This document shows, piece after piece, positions 8,859-16,451 of a stretch of 16,592 bases of DNA. The stretch's first letter is position 1, and each line of letters opens with the position of its first letter. The DNA comes from Porticoccus sp. (GTDB lineage Bacteria > Pseudomonadota > Gammaproteobacteria > Pseudomonadales > Porticoccaceae): the NCBI GenBank assembly GCA_011049795.1, contig DRHD01000040.1, forward strand, positions 1 through 16,592. The letters run 5' to 3'. The position numbers and the translations under genes were made by a program. The notes beneath the pieces are model-generated. The model saw only the letters and a list, made by a program, of their open reading frames with translations. It was not told the DNA's origin and did not search any database.

Positions 8859-8952
8859 ATTGAGGCCATAAATAGAGATGTGCCCAGTGTTACGGCAACA
8901 GCGAGGGATTGCAAGAGTGTCAGTAAAACTGGGTCGATACGGAGTGCAGGCG

Positions 8953-8958
8953 TATAAT
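8953..8958 (+). promoter_or_regulatory. Candidate -10 box upstream of the ion-channel gene
   Basis: A perfect TATAAT lies 42 bases before the TTG start at 9001, in the gap shared with divergent ubiD. No good -35 hexamer was found at 16-18 bases upstream, so the promoter, if real, may depend on an activator or be weak. Confidence 0.35.
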
Positions 8959-9000
8959 CTTTTGGGCACTTACTTACTTTTGAAACTTTGGAGTTAGGTT

Positions 9001-9447
9001 TTGGGCGGTTTGGCAACGATATTTGTTTTCAATTGTGTCGTGGTGGCACTTGCTGTATTGATTCATTACGAGGCGTTATATCGGTTGGCAATTCTGTTGC
9101 CATCATTAAGGATTCAGCCACGATTTAGGGTGCTGGTTGGTGTGTCCGGTGTTTTTCTTGCGCATGTCGCTGAAATTTGGCTGTTTGCCTTTGCCTATTA
9201 TTTATTGCTGGGGTGGGGTGGTTTTGGTTCATTGGCAGGTAATTTTGATGGTTCGCTACTGGATTGCAGCTATTTTTCATTTAGTAATTATACCTCTCTG
9301 GGTTATGGGGATATTGAACCTTTAGGCCATGTACGTTTTCTTGCTGGTTTGGAGGCATTAACAGGGCTTTTTCTGATCGCCTGGACGGCGTCATTTATGT
9401 ATATCGAAATGCAAAAATTTTGGGAGGTGGGGAGGAGTGAAAAGTAA
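9001..9447 (+). CDS. Small K+-channel-like membrane protein (Ion_trans_2 type pore)
   Basis: A 148-residue inner-membrane protein with hydrophobic segments at about 5-25, 43-71 and 108-134. Between the second and third lies a pore loop (about 85-106) with TSLGYGD at 98-104, the potassium selectivity-filter signature. The last two segments plus pore therefore form a classical channel pore module, preceded by one extra helix. No cytoplasmic ligand-binding (RCK or cNMP) domain follows; the protein ends about 14 residues after the last helix. Potassium conduction is inferred from the filter. It starts at TTG: an in-frame TAG lies at 8995-8997, and GGAG at 8990-8993 is 7 bases before the TTG, which makes 9001 the best start. 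It is divergent from ubiD and convergent with purU, so it is probably transcribed alone. Confidence 0.8.
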   Translation: MGGLATIFVFNCVVVALAVLIHYEALYRLAILLPSLRIQPRFRVLVGVSGVFLAHVAEIWLFAFAYYLLLGWGGFGSLAGNFDGSLLDCSYFSFSNYTSLGYGDIEPLGHVRFLAGLEALTGLFLIAWTASFMYIEMQKFWEVGRSEK

Positions 9448-9492
9448 CTTTGGTCTGTATGCTATTTTCCACCAATCTTAAATTCTAAGTAT

Positions 9493-10350
9493 TTATTCAA
9501 ACACAATCGTCTTATTACCATGCAGTAACACCCGGTCTTCTAGGTGATTTCGCAGGCCTCTCGCCAAAACGGTTTTCTCCACATCTTTCCCTTTGCGAAC
9601 CAAATCCGGAATGCTGTCGTGATGGGTGATTCGCACTACATCCTGCTCAATAATGGGCCCAGCATCCAAATCACTGGTAACGTAATGGCAGGTAGCACCA
9701 ATTAGCTTAACCCCTCGCTCTGCTGCCTGGTGATAGGGGCGAGCACCCACAAATGCCGGTAGAAAGCTGTGATGAATATTGATGATTTTGCCGGAATATT
9801 TAGCACATATTTCTGGTGGAAGAATTTGCATATAGCGAGCCAGGACGATGACATCGGCATTACTGTCTTCTATCAGCTTTTCCACCGTGGCAAAGTGTTC
9901 GGTCTTGTTATCGGCATCCACGGGTGTGTGGTGGTAGTCAATATTGTGCCAATCCACATAGCTGCGAAGATCATTATGATTGGATATCACACAGGGGATA
10001 TCAAACTTCATTTCATGGCTGCGCCAGCGGTAGAGTAGATCAGACAGACAGTGCGTCTGTTTGCTAGCCATTAATACTACCCGCTTGGGTACACTTGTGT
10101 CCGTAAGCCGCCACTCCATATCAAACTGCTTGGCAAGAGGGGCGAACCTTTGTTTTAGCTCTTCAGGGCCATAGGGTAATGAGTCAGCAGCAATGACCTG
10201 ACGCATAAAAAACCAGTTGGATTCGGGGTCGCGATAATAGTTGGCTTCTGTGAGTAAGCCACCTTCAGAGGCAAGGAATGAGCTGACTGCCGCGACTAAA
10301 CCAACGCGATCCGGGCAGGAAATGATCAGGCGGTAGTTATGTGTACTCAT
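9493..10350 (-). CDS. purU: Formyltetrahydrofolate deformylase PurU
   Basis: PurU hydrolyses 10-formyltetrahydrofolate to formate and tetrahydrofolate, balancing one-carbon pools and supplying formate to PurT. The 285-residue protein has an N-terminal ACT domain (about 6-85, opening YRLIISCPDRVGLVAAVSSF) and a C-terminal formyl-transferase fold (about 88-285). The catalytic triad shared with formyl transferases is visible: Asn191 and His193 in INIHHSFLPAF, and Asp229 in YVTSDLDAGPIIEQ. The final VLLHGNKTIVF is typical of the family. An AAAGGAAAG purine run lies 11 bases before the ATG on the minus strand, and it falls inside one arm of an 8-base inverted repeat (see the separate entry). The gene stands alone, convergent with the channel gene and divergent from the DUF4124-glutaredoxin gene. 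Confidence 0.95.
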   Translation of the reverse strand: MSTHNYRLIISCPDRVGLVAAVSSFLASEGGLLTEANYYRDPESNWFFMRQVIAADSLPYGPEELKQRFAPLAKQFDMEWRLTDTSVPKRVVLMASKQTHCLSDLLYRWRSHEMKFDIPCVISNHNDLRSYVDWHNIDYHHTPVDADNKTEHFATVEKLIEDSNADVIVLARYMQILPPEICAKYSGKIINIHHSFLPAFVGARPYHQAAERGVKLIGATCHYVTSDLDAGPIIEQDVVRITHHDSIPDLVRKGKDVEKTVLARGLRNHLEDRVLLHGNKTIVFE

Positions 10351-10365
10351 GGCTATTGATACTTT

Positions 10366-10416
10366 CCTTTAGAAAGAGAAACTGTCGCATATATTGTGTT
10401 AGATTTCATCTAAAGG
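10366..10416. repeat. 8+8 inverted repeat in the purU upstream region, possible leader hairpin or operator
   Basis: CCTTTAGA (10366-10373) and TCTAAAGG (10409-10416) are perfect inverted copies separated by 35 bases. On the minus strand, the arm nearest purU contains part of the AAAGGA ribosome-binding sequence, so pairing in the mRNA could hide it. The other possibility is a regulator site in the gap between two divergent genes. A 6-base C run on the minus strand (G run on plus, 10415-10420) sits at its outer edge. Function is inference. Confidence 0.4.
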
Positions 10417-10487
10417 GGGGCGTTTTCTGTGTCCTCAGAAGTATGATTCGGCAGTAGCATAAACTGGTAATGAGCAGGGATGTGGTG

Positions 10488-10946
10488 ATGATGGCTTTAT
10501 ACAGGTTTTGGATAGGGGTAGTTGTCAGTACCTGTTTATTGACTCCAGTGGTCTATGGTGAAATCTACAAGTGGGTAGATGAATCCGGGAAGGTACATTT
10601 CAGTGATAAAAAGCCCGGTGGGGGTGTTGTCGAACAGGTGGAGGTAAAGGTAAACACTATTACCTCACTCAGTATTTCAGAGAGCAGTTTTCTTGATGCT
10701 CTCGACCGTCGGCAGGTCGTGATGTATAGCGCTGTGTGGTGTGGTGTTTGTAAAAAAGCGCGCCGTTATTTTCAGCAACAGGGTATTTCGTTCAAGGAAT
10801 ACGATATTGAAAAATCCCGTAAGGGTCGGCAGGATTTTGCCAAGCTCAATGGTCGTGGTGTGCCCATTATTTTGGTGGGTAAACAACAGATGAGTGGTTT
10901 TAGTGCAGATCGCTTTCAGCGCATGTATGCCGAGGCTATTCGATAG
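10488..10946 (+). CDS. Exported DUF4124-glutaredoxin domain protein
   Basis: A 152-residue protein with a signal peptide: MMALYRF, a hydrophobic core IGVVVSTCLLTPVV, then a likely cleavage after VYG near residue 24. A DUF4124 segment follows directly (EIYKWVDESGKVHFSDKKP, about 25-43). A glutaredoxin/thioredoxin-like domain follows (about 70-150) with a WCGVC active site (Cys85 and Cys88) and the cis-proline motif GVPIILVG (about 124-131). Export implies a thiol-disulfide role in the periplasm or envelope; substrate and direction (reduction or oxidation) cannot be read. An upstream ATG at 10470 is in frame, but AGGGA at 10476-10480 sits 7 bases before the ATG at 10488, and the shorter form begins like a normal signal peptide. 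It is divergent from purU; rpe follows on the same strand 78 bases later. Confidence 0.8.
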   Translation: MMALYRFWIGVVVSTCLLTPVVYGEIYKWVDESGKVHFSDKKPGGGVVEQVEVKVNTITSLSISESSFLDALDRRQVVMYSAVWCGVCKKARRYFQQQGISFKEYDIEKSRKGRQDFAKLNGRGVPIILVGKQQMSGFSADRFQRMYAEAIR

Positions 10947-11024
10947 CCTGTGGTGTTAGCGCGTTGCAGCACGCATCGTTCTACGGCATAGTACGCCAAA
11001 ATTGACTCCAGTATGGAAGGCCTT

Positions 11025-11696
11025 ATGGCTGATTACCTGATAGCACCTTCGATTCTCTCCGCAGATTTCGCTCGTTTGGGTGAAGAAGTTGATGCGGTTC
11101 TCAATGCTGGTGCCGATGTGGTGCATTTTGATGTAATGGACAATCACTATGTACCGAATCTGACGATCGGGCCCATGGTGTGCGAGGCATTGCGCAACTA
11201 CGGCACCACGGCAGCCATTGATGTACACCTTATGGTCGAGCCAGTGGATCAACTGATCGGAGACTTTGCCGAGGCGGGTGCCAGTTGGATAACCTTTCAT
11301 CCTGAGGCGTCAAGGCATGTGGATCGTTCGCTTCAGTTGATTCGTAATGCGGGTTGTAAAAGCGGTTTGGTGTTGAATCCTGCTGTTGGTTTGGAGCAGG
11401 TGAGACATGTGCTGGATAAAGTTGATGTGATTCTCCTGATGTCGGTTAATCCAGGGTTTGGCGGTCAAAAATTTATTCCGGCGACCCTTGATAAGCTGCG
11501 AGAGGCTAGAGCATTGATTGATGATAGTGGCCTTGATATTCGTCTTGAAATTGATGGTGGGGTGACAGTCAATAATATCCGCCAAATTGCTGAAGCGGGT
11601 GCAGATACGTTTGTGGCGGGTTCTGCCATTTATGGTGCTGAAGATTACGGGAAAGCCATTGCAGCCATGCGTGCTGAACTGGCACAGGCAGGCTGA
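11025..11696 (+). CDS. rpe: Ribulose-phosphate 3-epimerase
   Basis: Rpe interconverts ribulose 5-phosphate and xylulose 5-phosphate in the pentose phosphate pathway. The 223-residue TIM-barrel protein has the family landmarks [16 protein letters not shown] (about 6-21), [17 protein letters not shown] (about 35-51) with metal-binding His and Asp, DVHLMVEP (about 67-74), [15 protein letters not shown] (about 136-150) and EIDGGV (about 173-178), which ends in the second catalytic Asp. E. coli Rpe is 225 residues and starts just before the same [13 protein letters not shown] chose ATG 11025 because GGAAGG (11015-11020) precedes it; the in-frame ATG at 11013 has no such site and adds four atypical residues. 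In Pseudomonas, rpe is followed by gph and then trpE; here gph is absent and the trp leader follows directly. Confidence 0.95.
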   Translation: MADYLIAPSILSADFARLGEEVDAVLNAGADVVHFDVMDNHYVPNLTIGPMVCEALRNYGTTAAIDVHLMVEPVDQLIGDFAEAGASWITFHPEASRHVDRSLQLIRNAGCKSGLVLNPAVGLEQVRHVLDKVDVILLMSVNPGFGGQKFIPATLDKLREARALIDDSGLDIRLEIDGGVTVNNIRQIAEAGADTFVAGSAIYGAEDYGKAIAAMRAELAQAG

Positions 11697-11697
11697 C

Positions 11698-11726
11698 TTT
11701 TCAGCGTAGGCTGAATCGATTAGAAT
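11698..11726 (+). promoter_or_regulatory. Candidate trp operon promoter
   Basis: TAGAAT (11721-11726) is a five-of-six -10 match, with TTTTCA (11698-11703, four of six) 17 bases upstream. Transcription would start near 11733, about 50 bases before the trp leader peptide. A palindrome AATCGATT (11714-11721) sits between the elements, and a hairpin TTCAGC-GTAG-GCTGAA (11700-11715) overlaps the -35. Either could be an operator. Both elements were found by eye. Confidence 0.4.
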
Positions 11727-11781
11727 GTTACTTTGGATTTTGTCCCTTTGAACTTTTGCCCCTTACCCTTTGGAGACACCG

Positions 11782-11862
11782 GTGATTTTTGGTAACCGTC
11801 AACGTTTCTTTTCTGCTCGACGATATTCTCCCCAGCTGGGCTGGCGATGGCGTAGCCAGTGA
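11782..11862 (+). CDS. trpL: trp operon leader peptide (26 residues, two Trp codons)
   Basis: A short reading frame starts at GTG 11782, with GGAG at 11772-11775 six bases upstream, and stops at TGA 11860-11862. The peptide is 26 residues and ends LGWRWRSQ, with Trp codons at 11842-11844 and 11848-11850. Two Trp codons one residue apart, near the stop and immediately before trpE, are the hallmark of a trp attenuation leader; Pseudomonas putida trpE is reported to be controlled by attenuation. When charged tRNA-Trp is scarce, ribosome stalling at these codons should favour the antiterminator. The peptide is arginine-rich, with no other expected role. It was identified from sequence only. Confidence 0.7.
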   Translation: MIFGNRQRFFSARRYSPQLGWRWRSQ

Positions 11863-11911
11863 CCTGATAGGCTGCCTAAATTCAGGCGCCACCCTTATCT
11901 GTCTGTTGTCT
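11852..11911 (+). promoter_or_regulatory. trp attenuator: competing antiterminator and terminator hairpins
   Basis: GTAGCC (11852-11857) can pair with GGCTGC (11870-11875) as an antiterminator, allowing one G-U pair. The same GGCTGCCT (11870-11877) can instead pair with AGGCGCC (11884-11890) through a 6-base AAATTC loop, with one bulged T, as a terminator. These are mutually exclusive and lie directly after the leader Trp codons. The sequence after the terminator stem (ACCCTTATCTGTCTGTTGTC) is only moderately T-rich. The antiterminator arm is close to the stall site: a ribosome at the first Trp codon would leave roughly AGCC free to pair. Confidence 0.55.
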
Positions 11912-11946
11912 GATCATTCTGCGCTGGTATGCGCAAGGGAATTACC

Positions 11947-13413
11947 ATGACCCCTGAACAATTTGCCGAATTGGCTGAGCAGAACTATAACCGTATTCCG
12001 GTGGTGCGAGAGGTTCTGGCGGACCTTGAAACGCCTCTGTCCTGTTATTTGAAGTTGGCCCGCGGGCCTTATTCCTACTTATTTGAATCCGTACAAGGCG
12101 GAGAAAAGTGGGGGCGTTACTCCCTGATTGGCCTGCCTTCCACTACTATCCTAAAAGTTTACGGTGATAAGCTGGTGATTGAGCGGGAAGGTGAGGTGCT
12201 GGTATCACGTAATACCGATGACCCCTTACAGGATGTTGAAGACTTTCATGCCCAGTATCAAATGCCCGAGTTATCACAGCTGCCCAGATTTACGGGTGGA
12301 CTGGTGGGTTACTTTGGTTATGACACCGTGCGTTATGTGGAGCCTCGATTAAAAGACTCTGTTCCCGAGGATGATTTGGGCAACCCCGATATTTTATTGA
12401 TGGCTTCTGATGAGGTGGTCATTTTTGACAATTTACTGGGGAAACTGATTTTTGTGGTGCATGAAGATCCTAAGGAGCCCAATGCTTGGGCCAAGGCGCA
12501 GTCCAGGCTCGATGACCTTGAGGCGAAACTAAAGAACCCATTACCTGATCTACCTCCAGTCAACCTCAATGGCGGTGGGTTGGACGAGTCGGCATTTGTT
12601 TCCAGTTTTGGTGAAGAAAACTTTAAAGCCGCTGTCGATAAGGTGAAGGATTACATTCTGGCGGGTGATGTCATGCAAGTGGTCACATCCCAGAGGCTCT
12701 CCACAGATTTTGATGTAGAGCCGTTAAACCTATACCGGGCATTACGTTGTCTCAATCCTTCTCCCTATATGTATTTTCTTGATTTGGGCGATTTTCATAT
12801 TGTGGGTTCTTCACCGGAAATTCTGGCACGACTGGAAGATGGGGAAGTGACGGTACGCCCCATTGCGGGGACTCGTCGCCGTGGTCATACGCCTGAGGAA
12901 GATTTGGCGCTAGAAGAAGACATGATGAATGACCCCAAAGAGCTCGCGGAGCATCTGATGCTGATCGATCTGGGTCGCAACGATGCTGGTCGGGTATCAC
13001 AAATTGGTTCAGTGAAAGTCACTGAACAGATGAAAGTAGAGCGTTACTCACACGTGATGCATATTACTTCCAATGTAACCGGGCAAGTGAAGCCCGGCAC
13101 GAGTGCTATTGATGTACTACGAGCCACATTGCCCGCAGGCACCTTAAGCGGTGCACCGAAAATTAGGGCCATGGAAATTATTGATGAGCTAGAGCCTGTC
13201 AAACGAGGTGTCTATGGTGGTGCAGTGGGCTACATCGGTTGGAATGGCAATATGGATACAGCGATTGCTATCCGTACTGCTGTGATCAAAGACGGCAAGC
13301 TTTACGTGCAGGTGGGTGCTGGTGTGGTAGCGGATTCAATTCCTGCCCTTGAGTGGAAGGAAACCATGAACAAGGCGCGTGCTATCTTTCGTGCTGTGGA
13401 CTTGGTGGTCTAA
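11947..13413 (+). CDS. trpE: Anthranilate synthase component I
   Basis: TrpE aminates chorismate and, with ammonia from TrpG, forms anthranilate, the first step of tryptophan synthesis. The 488-residue protein has the N-terminal feedback region with LFES, then ten residues, then Ser ([17 protein letters not shown], about 42-58), matching the LLESx10S Trp-binding element of the family. The chorismate-binding C-terminal domain includes [62 protein letters not shown] and [21 protein letters not shown]. Start choice: AAGGGA at 11935-11940 is 6 bases before ATG 11947, and [18 protein letters not shown] matches the usual family start; the in-frame ATG at 11929 adds six residues and lacks a site. 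It is preceded by an attenuator leader and followed 12 bases later by trpG. Confidence 0.97.
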   Translation: MTPEQFAELAEQNYNRIPVVREVLADLETPLSCYLKLARGPYSYLFESVQGGEKWGRYSLIGLPSTTILKVYGDKLVIEREGEVLVSRNTDDPLQDVEDFHAQYQMPELSQLPRFTGGLVGYFGYDTVRYVEPRLKDSVPEDDLGNPDILLMASDEVVIFDNLLGKLIFVVHEDPKEPNAWAKAQSRLDDLEAKLKNPLPDLPPVNLNGGGLDESAFVSSFGEENFKAAVDKVKDYILAGDVMQVVTSQRLSTDFDVEPLNLYRALRCLNPSPYMYFLDLGDFHIVGSSPEILARLEDGEVTVRPIAGTRRRGHTPEEDLALEEDMMNDPKELAEHLMLIDLGRNDAGRVSQIGSVKVTEQMKVERYSHVMHITSNVTGQVKPGTSAIDVLRATLPAGTLSGAPKIRAMEIIDELEPVKRGVYGGAVGYIGWNGNMDTAIAIRTAVIKDGKLYVQVGAGVVADSIPALEWKETMNKARAIFRAVDLVV

Positions 13414-13425
13414 GGAGCCCTGACC

Positions 13426-14004
13426 ATGATATTGATGATTGATAATTATGACTCCTTTACCTACAACGTGGTCCAGTACCTGGGTGAGCTGAAGGCGGAG
13501 GTGAAGGTGGTTCGCAATGATGAAATCACCTTGGAAGAGATGGCCGCATTGGCACCAGAGAAAATTGTGATTTCACCGGGGCCTTGTACACCCAATGAGG
13601 CCGGAATTTCTGTGGCCACCATTGAGCGTTTTGCTGGAAAAGTCCCAATTCTTGGCATTTGTCTGGGTCATCAAAGTATTGGTCAGGCATTTGGCGGCAA
13701 AGTGGTGAGGGCAAGAGAAGTGATGCACGGTAAAACCTCCCCCATTTATCACAACAATGAGGGTGTTTTTCGAGGGCTACCCAATCCATTTGAGGCAACA
13801 CGCTACCACTCATTGATCGTTGATCAGGCGAGCTTACCGGATTGTCTGGAGGTGACCGCCTGGACTCAGACAGAGGATGGAGACGTTGATGAAATTATGG
13901 GCTTTCGTCACCGTGAGTACGCCGTGGAAGGCGTGCAGTTTCATCCAGAATCTATTCTCACGGAAAACGGGCACGATCTGCTCGAAAACTTTCTCAAAAG
14001 CTGA
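13426..14004 (+). CDS. trpG: Anthranilate synthase component II (glutamine amidotransferase)
   Basis: TrpG hydrolyses glutamine and channels ammonia to TrpE. The 192-residue class I amidotransferase shows the triad: Cys79 in [16 protein letters not shown], and His173 and Glu175 in [11 protein letters not shown]. It also has [11 protein letters not shown] (4-14), the [11 protein letters not shown] loop (50-60) and HGKTSPI (101-107). AAGGAG at 13412-13417, overlapping the trpE stop, is 8 bases from the ATG. In Pseudomonas trpE and trpGDC sit apart on the chromosome; here they are contiguous. Family members can serve p-aminobenzoate synthase as well (PabA), so a shared role cannot be excluded from sequence alone, but position makes the tryptophan role certain. 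Confidence 0.96.
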   Translation: MILMIDNYDSFTYNVVQYLGELKAEVKVVRNDEITLEEMAALAPEKIVISPGPCTPNEAGISVATIERFAGKVPILGICLGHQSIGQAFGGKVVRAREVMHGKTSPIYHNNEGVFRGLPNPFEATRYHSLIVDQASLPDCLEVTAWTQTEDGDVDEIMGFRHREYAVEGVQFHPESILTENGHDLLENFLKS

Positions 14005-14019
14005 CTAAAAGGCTAAGCA

Positions 14020-15081
14020 GTGGATATTCAACAAGCAATTTCTGCCGTATTGGAAAACCGGGATCTCGATACCACTGAGATGCGTGAGGTCATGATGCAG
14101 ATTATGACTGGCAAGGCCACAGATGCCCAGATAGGCGGTTTTCTGGTGGGTTTACGCATAAAGGGTGAAACCGTGGAAGAAATTACCGGTGCTGCCCAAG
14201 TGATGCGCGAATTGGCCGTTCCTGTATCAGTCTCTGGTGAGCATTTGGTTGATATTGTCGGCACTGGGGGTGATAGCTCGGGTATTTTTAATGTCTCCAC
14301 GGCCAGCTCCTTTGTGGCTGCGGCCGCAGGTGCCAGTGTGGCAAAACACGGCAACCGCGCTGTAAGCAGTAAAAGTGGCAGTGCCGACTTGCTGGAATGT
14401 GCCGGGGTTAAACTGGATTTAACACCGGAACAGGTGGCGCTCTGCGTGGAAGAGGTAGGCGTGGGCTTTATGTTTGCAGTCAACCACCATAGTGCCATGA
14501 AGCACGCTATTGGCCCACGTAAACAGCTGGGTGTGCGTACGATGTTTAATTTGCTGGGGCCATTAACCAATCCGGCGAAAGTGCCGAACATGCTGTTGGG
14601 AGTGTTTGATCGACAGTGGCTTCGTCCTGTGGCTGAGGTAATGAAACAGCTGGGTGGTGAGCATGTGCTGGTGGTTCATTCTACTGATGGCTTAGATGAG
14701 ATCAGCGTTGCCGCTGAAACCTGGGTAGTAGAACTGAAAGACGGTAATATTTCTGAATATTCCGTGATGCCAGAGGATTTTGGTATCACCCGAGGCTCAC
14801 TGAAGGATTTGAAGGTTGCCGATGCAAAAGAAAGCCTGGAGATGATTAAGCAGGCACTATCTAAAGTTGACAAGTCTAAAGGTGACAAGTCGAGCGCTAG
14901 CGCTGGTTCAGCCTCTGATATGGTCGCACTGAACGCTGGCGCTGCACTTTATGCCGCAGGTGTTGCTAGTGATTTAGCGGAGGGGGTCAGTTTGGCTCAG
15001 GATGCTATTGGTAGTGGCTTGGCCAAAGCAAAAATTAGTGACCTTGTCGTCTTTACCCATTGCTTAAAAGAAACCGAATAG
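14020..15081 (+). CDS. trpD: Anthranilate phosphoribosyltransferase
   Basis: TrpD joins anthranilate to phosphoribosyl pyrophosphate (PRPP), giving phosphoribosyl-anthranilate. The 353-residue protein carries VGTGGD (80-85) and NVSTASSF (91-98) for PRPP binding, [18 protein letters not shown] (109-126), GPLTNP (180-185) and the Mg-binding DE pair at 226-227 in DGLDEIS. It starts at GTG 14020; AAAAGG (14007-14012) is 7 bases upstream, and [16 protein letters not shown] is a normal family start. It follows trpG by 15 bases. Near residues 281-300 a Lys/Ser/Asp/Ala/Gly-rich stretch ([19 protein letters not shown]) lengthens a loop that in the family normally runs directly into the [14 protein letters not shown] helix. 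It is encoded partly by an imperfect 15-base tandem repeat. All recognised substrate-binding motifs remain intact. Confidence 0.97.
   Translation: MDIQQAISAVLENRDLDTTEMREVMMQIMTGKATDAQIGGFLVGLRIKGETVEEITGAAQVMRELAVPVSVSGEHLVDIVGTGGDSSGIFNVSTASSFVAAAAGASVAKHGNRAVSSKSGSADLLECAGVKLDLTPEQVALCVEEVGVGFMFAVNHHSAMKHAIGPRKQLGVRTMFNLLGPLTNPAKVPNMLLGVFDRQWLRPVAEVMKQLGGEHVLVVHSTDGLDEISVAAETWVVELKDGNISEYSVMPEDFGITRGSLKDLKVADAKESLEMIKQALSKVDKSKGDKSSASAGSASDMVALNAGAALYAAGVASDLAEGVSLAQDAIGSGLAKAKISDLVVFTHCLKETE
14866..14904 (+). repeat. Imperfect 15-base tandem repeat and adjoining palindrome inside trpD
   Basis: GTTGACAAGTCTAAA (14866-14880) is followed by GGTGACAAGTCGAGC (14881-14895), matching at 11 of 15 positions and coding for VDKSK and GDKSS. 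It runs into the perfect 12-base palindrome AGCGCTAGCGCT (14893-14904). The repeat keeps the reading frame and lies in a probable surface loop, so slippage duplication is a simple explanation. Confidence 0.6.
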
Positions 15082-15086
15082 TCGTT

Positions 15087-15893
15087 ATGAATACAGCATT
15101 GAACACACCTACTGTTTTAAAGAAAATCCTTGCTCGAAAAGCTGAAGAAGTGGCAGAGCGAAGCGCTAATATTTCATTGAGTCAGCTACAGGACCAATGT
15201 CAGGAAAGCCGTGATATCCGTGGTTTTACCGATGCAATAGCCGCAAAAATTGAGCAGGGCATGGCTGCGGTGATTGCCGAGGTTAAAAAGGCCTCACCAA
15301 GCAAGGGCGTGATCCGTCAAGATTTTGATCCAGTGAGTATTGCCCGGAGTTATGAGAAGGGTGGCGCTGCCTGTTTGTCGGTGCTGACAGATCGTGATTT
15401 TTTTCAAGGTGCAGACGAGTATCTAAAAATGGCGAGGGCGGCGACTCGCCTACCAGTGTTGCGCAAAGACTTCGTGGTTGGCCCCTATCAAATTTATGAA
15501 TCCTATGTGTTGGGAGCAGATTGTATTCTGTTGATCGTTGCCGCATTGACTCAGGCGCAGATGGAGGAGTTGCATGGTGTGGCCGTTGGTTTGGGCATCG
15601 ATGTATTAATCGAAGTGCATAATGAGGCTGAACTGGATCGGGCACTGCTGCTTGATAATCGGATGATAGGTATCAATAACCGTGACTTGCACACCTTTGA
15701 TACCACATTGGAGACGACCTTTGGCCTATTGGATAAAATCCCGGATGATCGGATCGTGGTCACTGAAAGCGGTATCCTCACCATTGATGATGTCGCTGCT
15801 ATGCGGGGACACAACGTAAATACCTTCCTGGTGGGTGAGACATTTATGCGCGCTGATGAGCCTGGGTTGAAGCTGGTAGAGATGTTTAACTGA
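15087..15893 (+). CDS. trpC: Indole-3-glycerol phosphate synthase
   Basis: TrpC closes the indole ring of carboxyphenylamino-deoxyribulose phosphate. The 268-residue single-domain TIM barrel has [11 protein letters not shown] (about 64-74), the catalytic lysine region VLRKDF (Lys127), IGINNRDL (194-201) and TESGI with Glu227. There is no fused TrpF domain, as in Pseudomonas but unlike E. coli. An in-frame TTG at 15060 would overlap trpD by 22 bases and adds nine atypical residues; ATG 15087, 5 bases after the trpD stop, gives [25 protein letters not shown], a normal start. No good ribosome-binding site precedes it, so translational coupling to trpD is likely. It is the last gene before a strong terminator; trpF and trpBA are not in the window. 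Confidence 0.96.
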   Translation: MNTALNTPTVLKKILARKAEEVAERSANISLSQLQDQCQESRDIRGFTDAIAAKIEQGMAAVIAEVKKASPSKGVIRQDFDPVSIARSYEKGGAACLSVLTDRDFFQGADEYLKMARAATRLPVLRKDFVVGPYQIYESYVLGADCILLIVAALTQAQMEELHGVAVGLGIDVLIEVHNEAELDRALLLDNRMIGINNRDLHTFDTTLETTFGLLDKIPDDRIVVTESGILTIDDVAAMRGHNVNTFLVGETFMRADEPGLKLVEMFN

Positions 15894-15923
15894 GGCGGCA
15901 AGACAAGATTGAGTGTTTGCTGA

Positions 15924-15951
15924 AAAAAAGGCCTCAATTGAGGCCTTTTTT
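15924..15951. terminator. Bidirectional Rho-independent terminator between trpC and vfr
   Basis: A perfect 28-base palindrome: six A, GGCCTCAATTGAGGCC, six T. The stem has a GC-rich core, and a T tract follows it on either strand (A tract on the opposite side), so it should end both the rightward trp transcript and the leftward vfr transcript. It lies 30 bases after the trpC stop and 47 bases after the vfr stop codon. Confidence 0.92.
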
Positions 15952-15998
15952 AGTGGTGTTCTTTATGAGTGCTCATGAACACTAATGAGTTTATCTGG

Positions 15999-16451
15999 TT
16001 ACCTTGTTCCAAATACCACCATGGTTTTTCCTTTTGCGGAAACCAGTCCCTGCTCTTCCAGTGTTTTGAGGACTCGCCCGACCATTTCTCGAGAGCAACC
16101 AACAATACGTCCAATTTCTTGTCGGGTAATCTTGATTTGCATGCCATCGGGGTGGGTCATTGCATCGGGTTCGTTGCATAAGTCCAGCAGCGTGCGAGCA
16201 ACGCGTCCGGTGACATCCAGAAAAGCAAGGTCGCCAACCTTTCGTGTGGTATCCCGCAGGCGACCCGCTATTTGAATGCCAATCGCGAACAGAAATTCAG
16301 GGTGGTCTTTGGATAGCTCCTGAAATTTTGAGTAGCTAATTTCACCGACTTCACACTCGGTTTTAGCTCGAATCCAGGCAGTTCTGTCGGTTTGTTCAAA
16401 CAGACCCATCTCTCCGAAAAAGTCACCTGCGTTGAGGTAGGCGACAATCAT
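15999..16451 (-). CDS. vfr: Vfr/CRP-type cAMP receptor transcription factor, N-terminally truncated
   Basis: The 150 residues match the last two thirds of CRP and especially Pseudomonas Vfr: [16 protein letters not shown] (4-19), [22 protein letters not shown] (70-91), [37 protein letters not shown] DNA-binding region (96-128) and the ending KTMVVFGTR. Intact CRP is about 210 residues; the Met at residue 1 aligns with about residue 60 of E. coli CRP. A TAA lies directly before this ATG (complement of 16452-16454), and only 39 bases separate it from the divergent OsmC-type gene, so the missing part is not encoded in another frame here. Some cAMP contacts remain (Gly13-Glu14, Arg23, Thr24, Thr68/Thr69), but the first strands of the beta-roll are gone. 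The complete helix-turn-helix suggests DNA binding could persist. It could be a true deletion, a pseudogene or an assembly fault. Confidence 0.85.
   Translation of the reverse strand: MIVAYLNAGDFFGEMGLFEQTDRTAWIRAKTECEVGEISYSKFQELSKDHPEFLFAIGIQIAGRLRDTTRKVGDLAFLDVTGRVARTLLDLCNEPDAMTHPDGMQIKITRQEIGRIVGCSREMVGRVLKTLEEQGLVSAKGKTMVVFGTR

Noticed and set aside
8859..8969. 37-codon N-terminal extension of ubiD
   Set aside because: The frame is open, but the segment shows no UbiD family character, and MKHSDLREF at 8858 is the normal family start.
11700..11715. Hairpin TTCAGC-GTAG-GCTGAA as the rpe terminator
   Set aside because: The stem is only six pairs and no T tract follows it; it overlaps the candidate trp promoter, so an operator or chance is as likely.
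11714..11721. AATCGATT palindrome as a TrpR operator
   Set aside because: It does not resemble the CTAG-containing trp operator of enterics; eight-base palindromes are common by chance.
14028..14591. 187-codon open frame antisense to trpD
   Set aside because: It is a shadow of a clearly coding trpD; the translation is rich in Ser, Pro and Thr with no recognisable domain.
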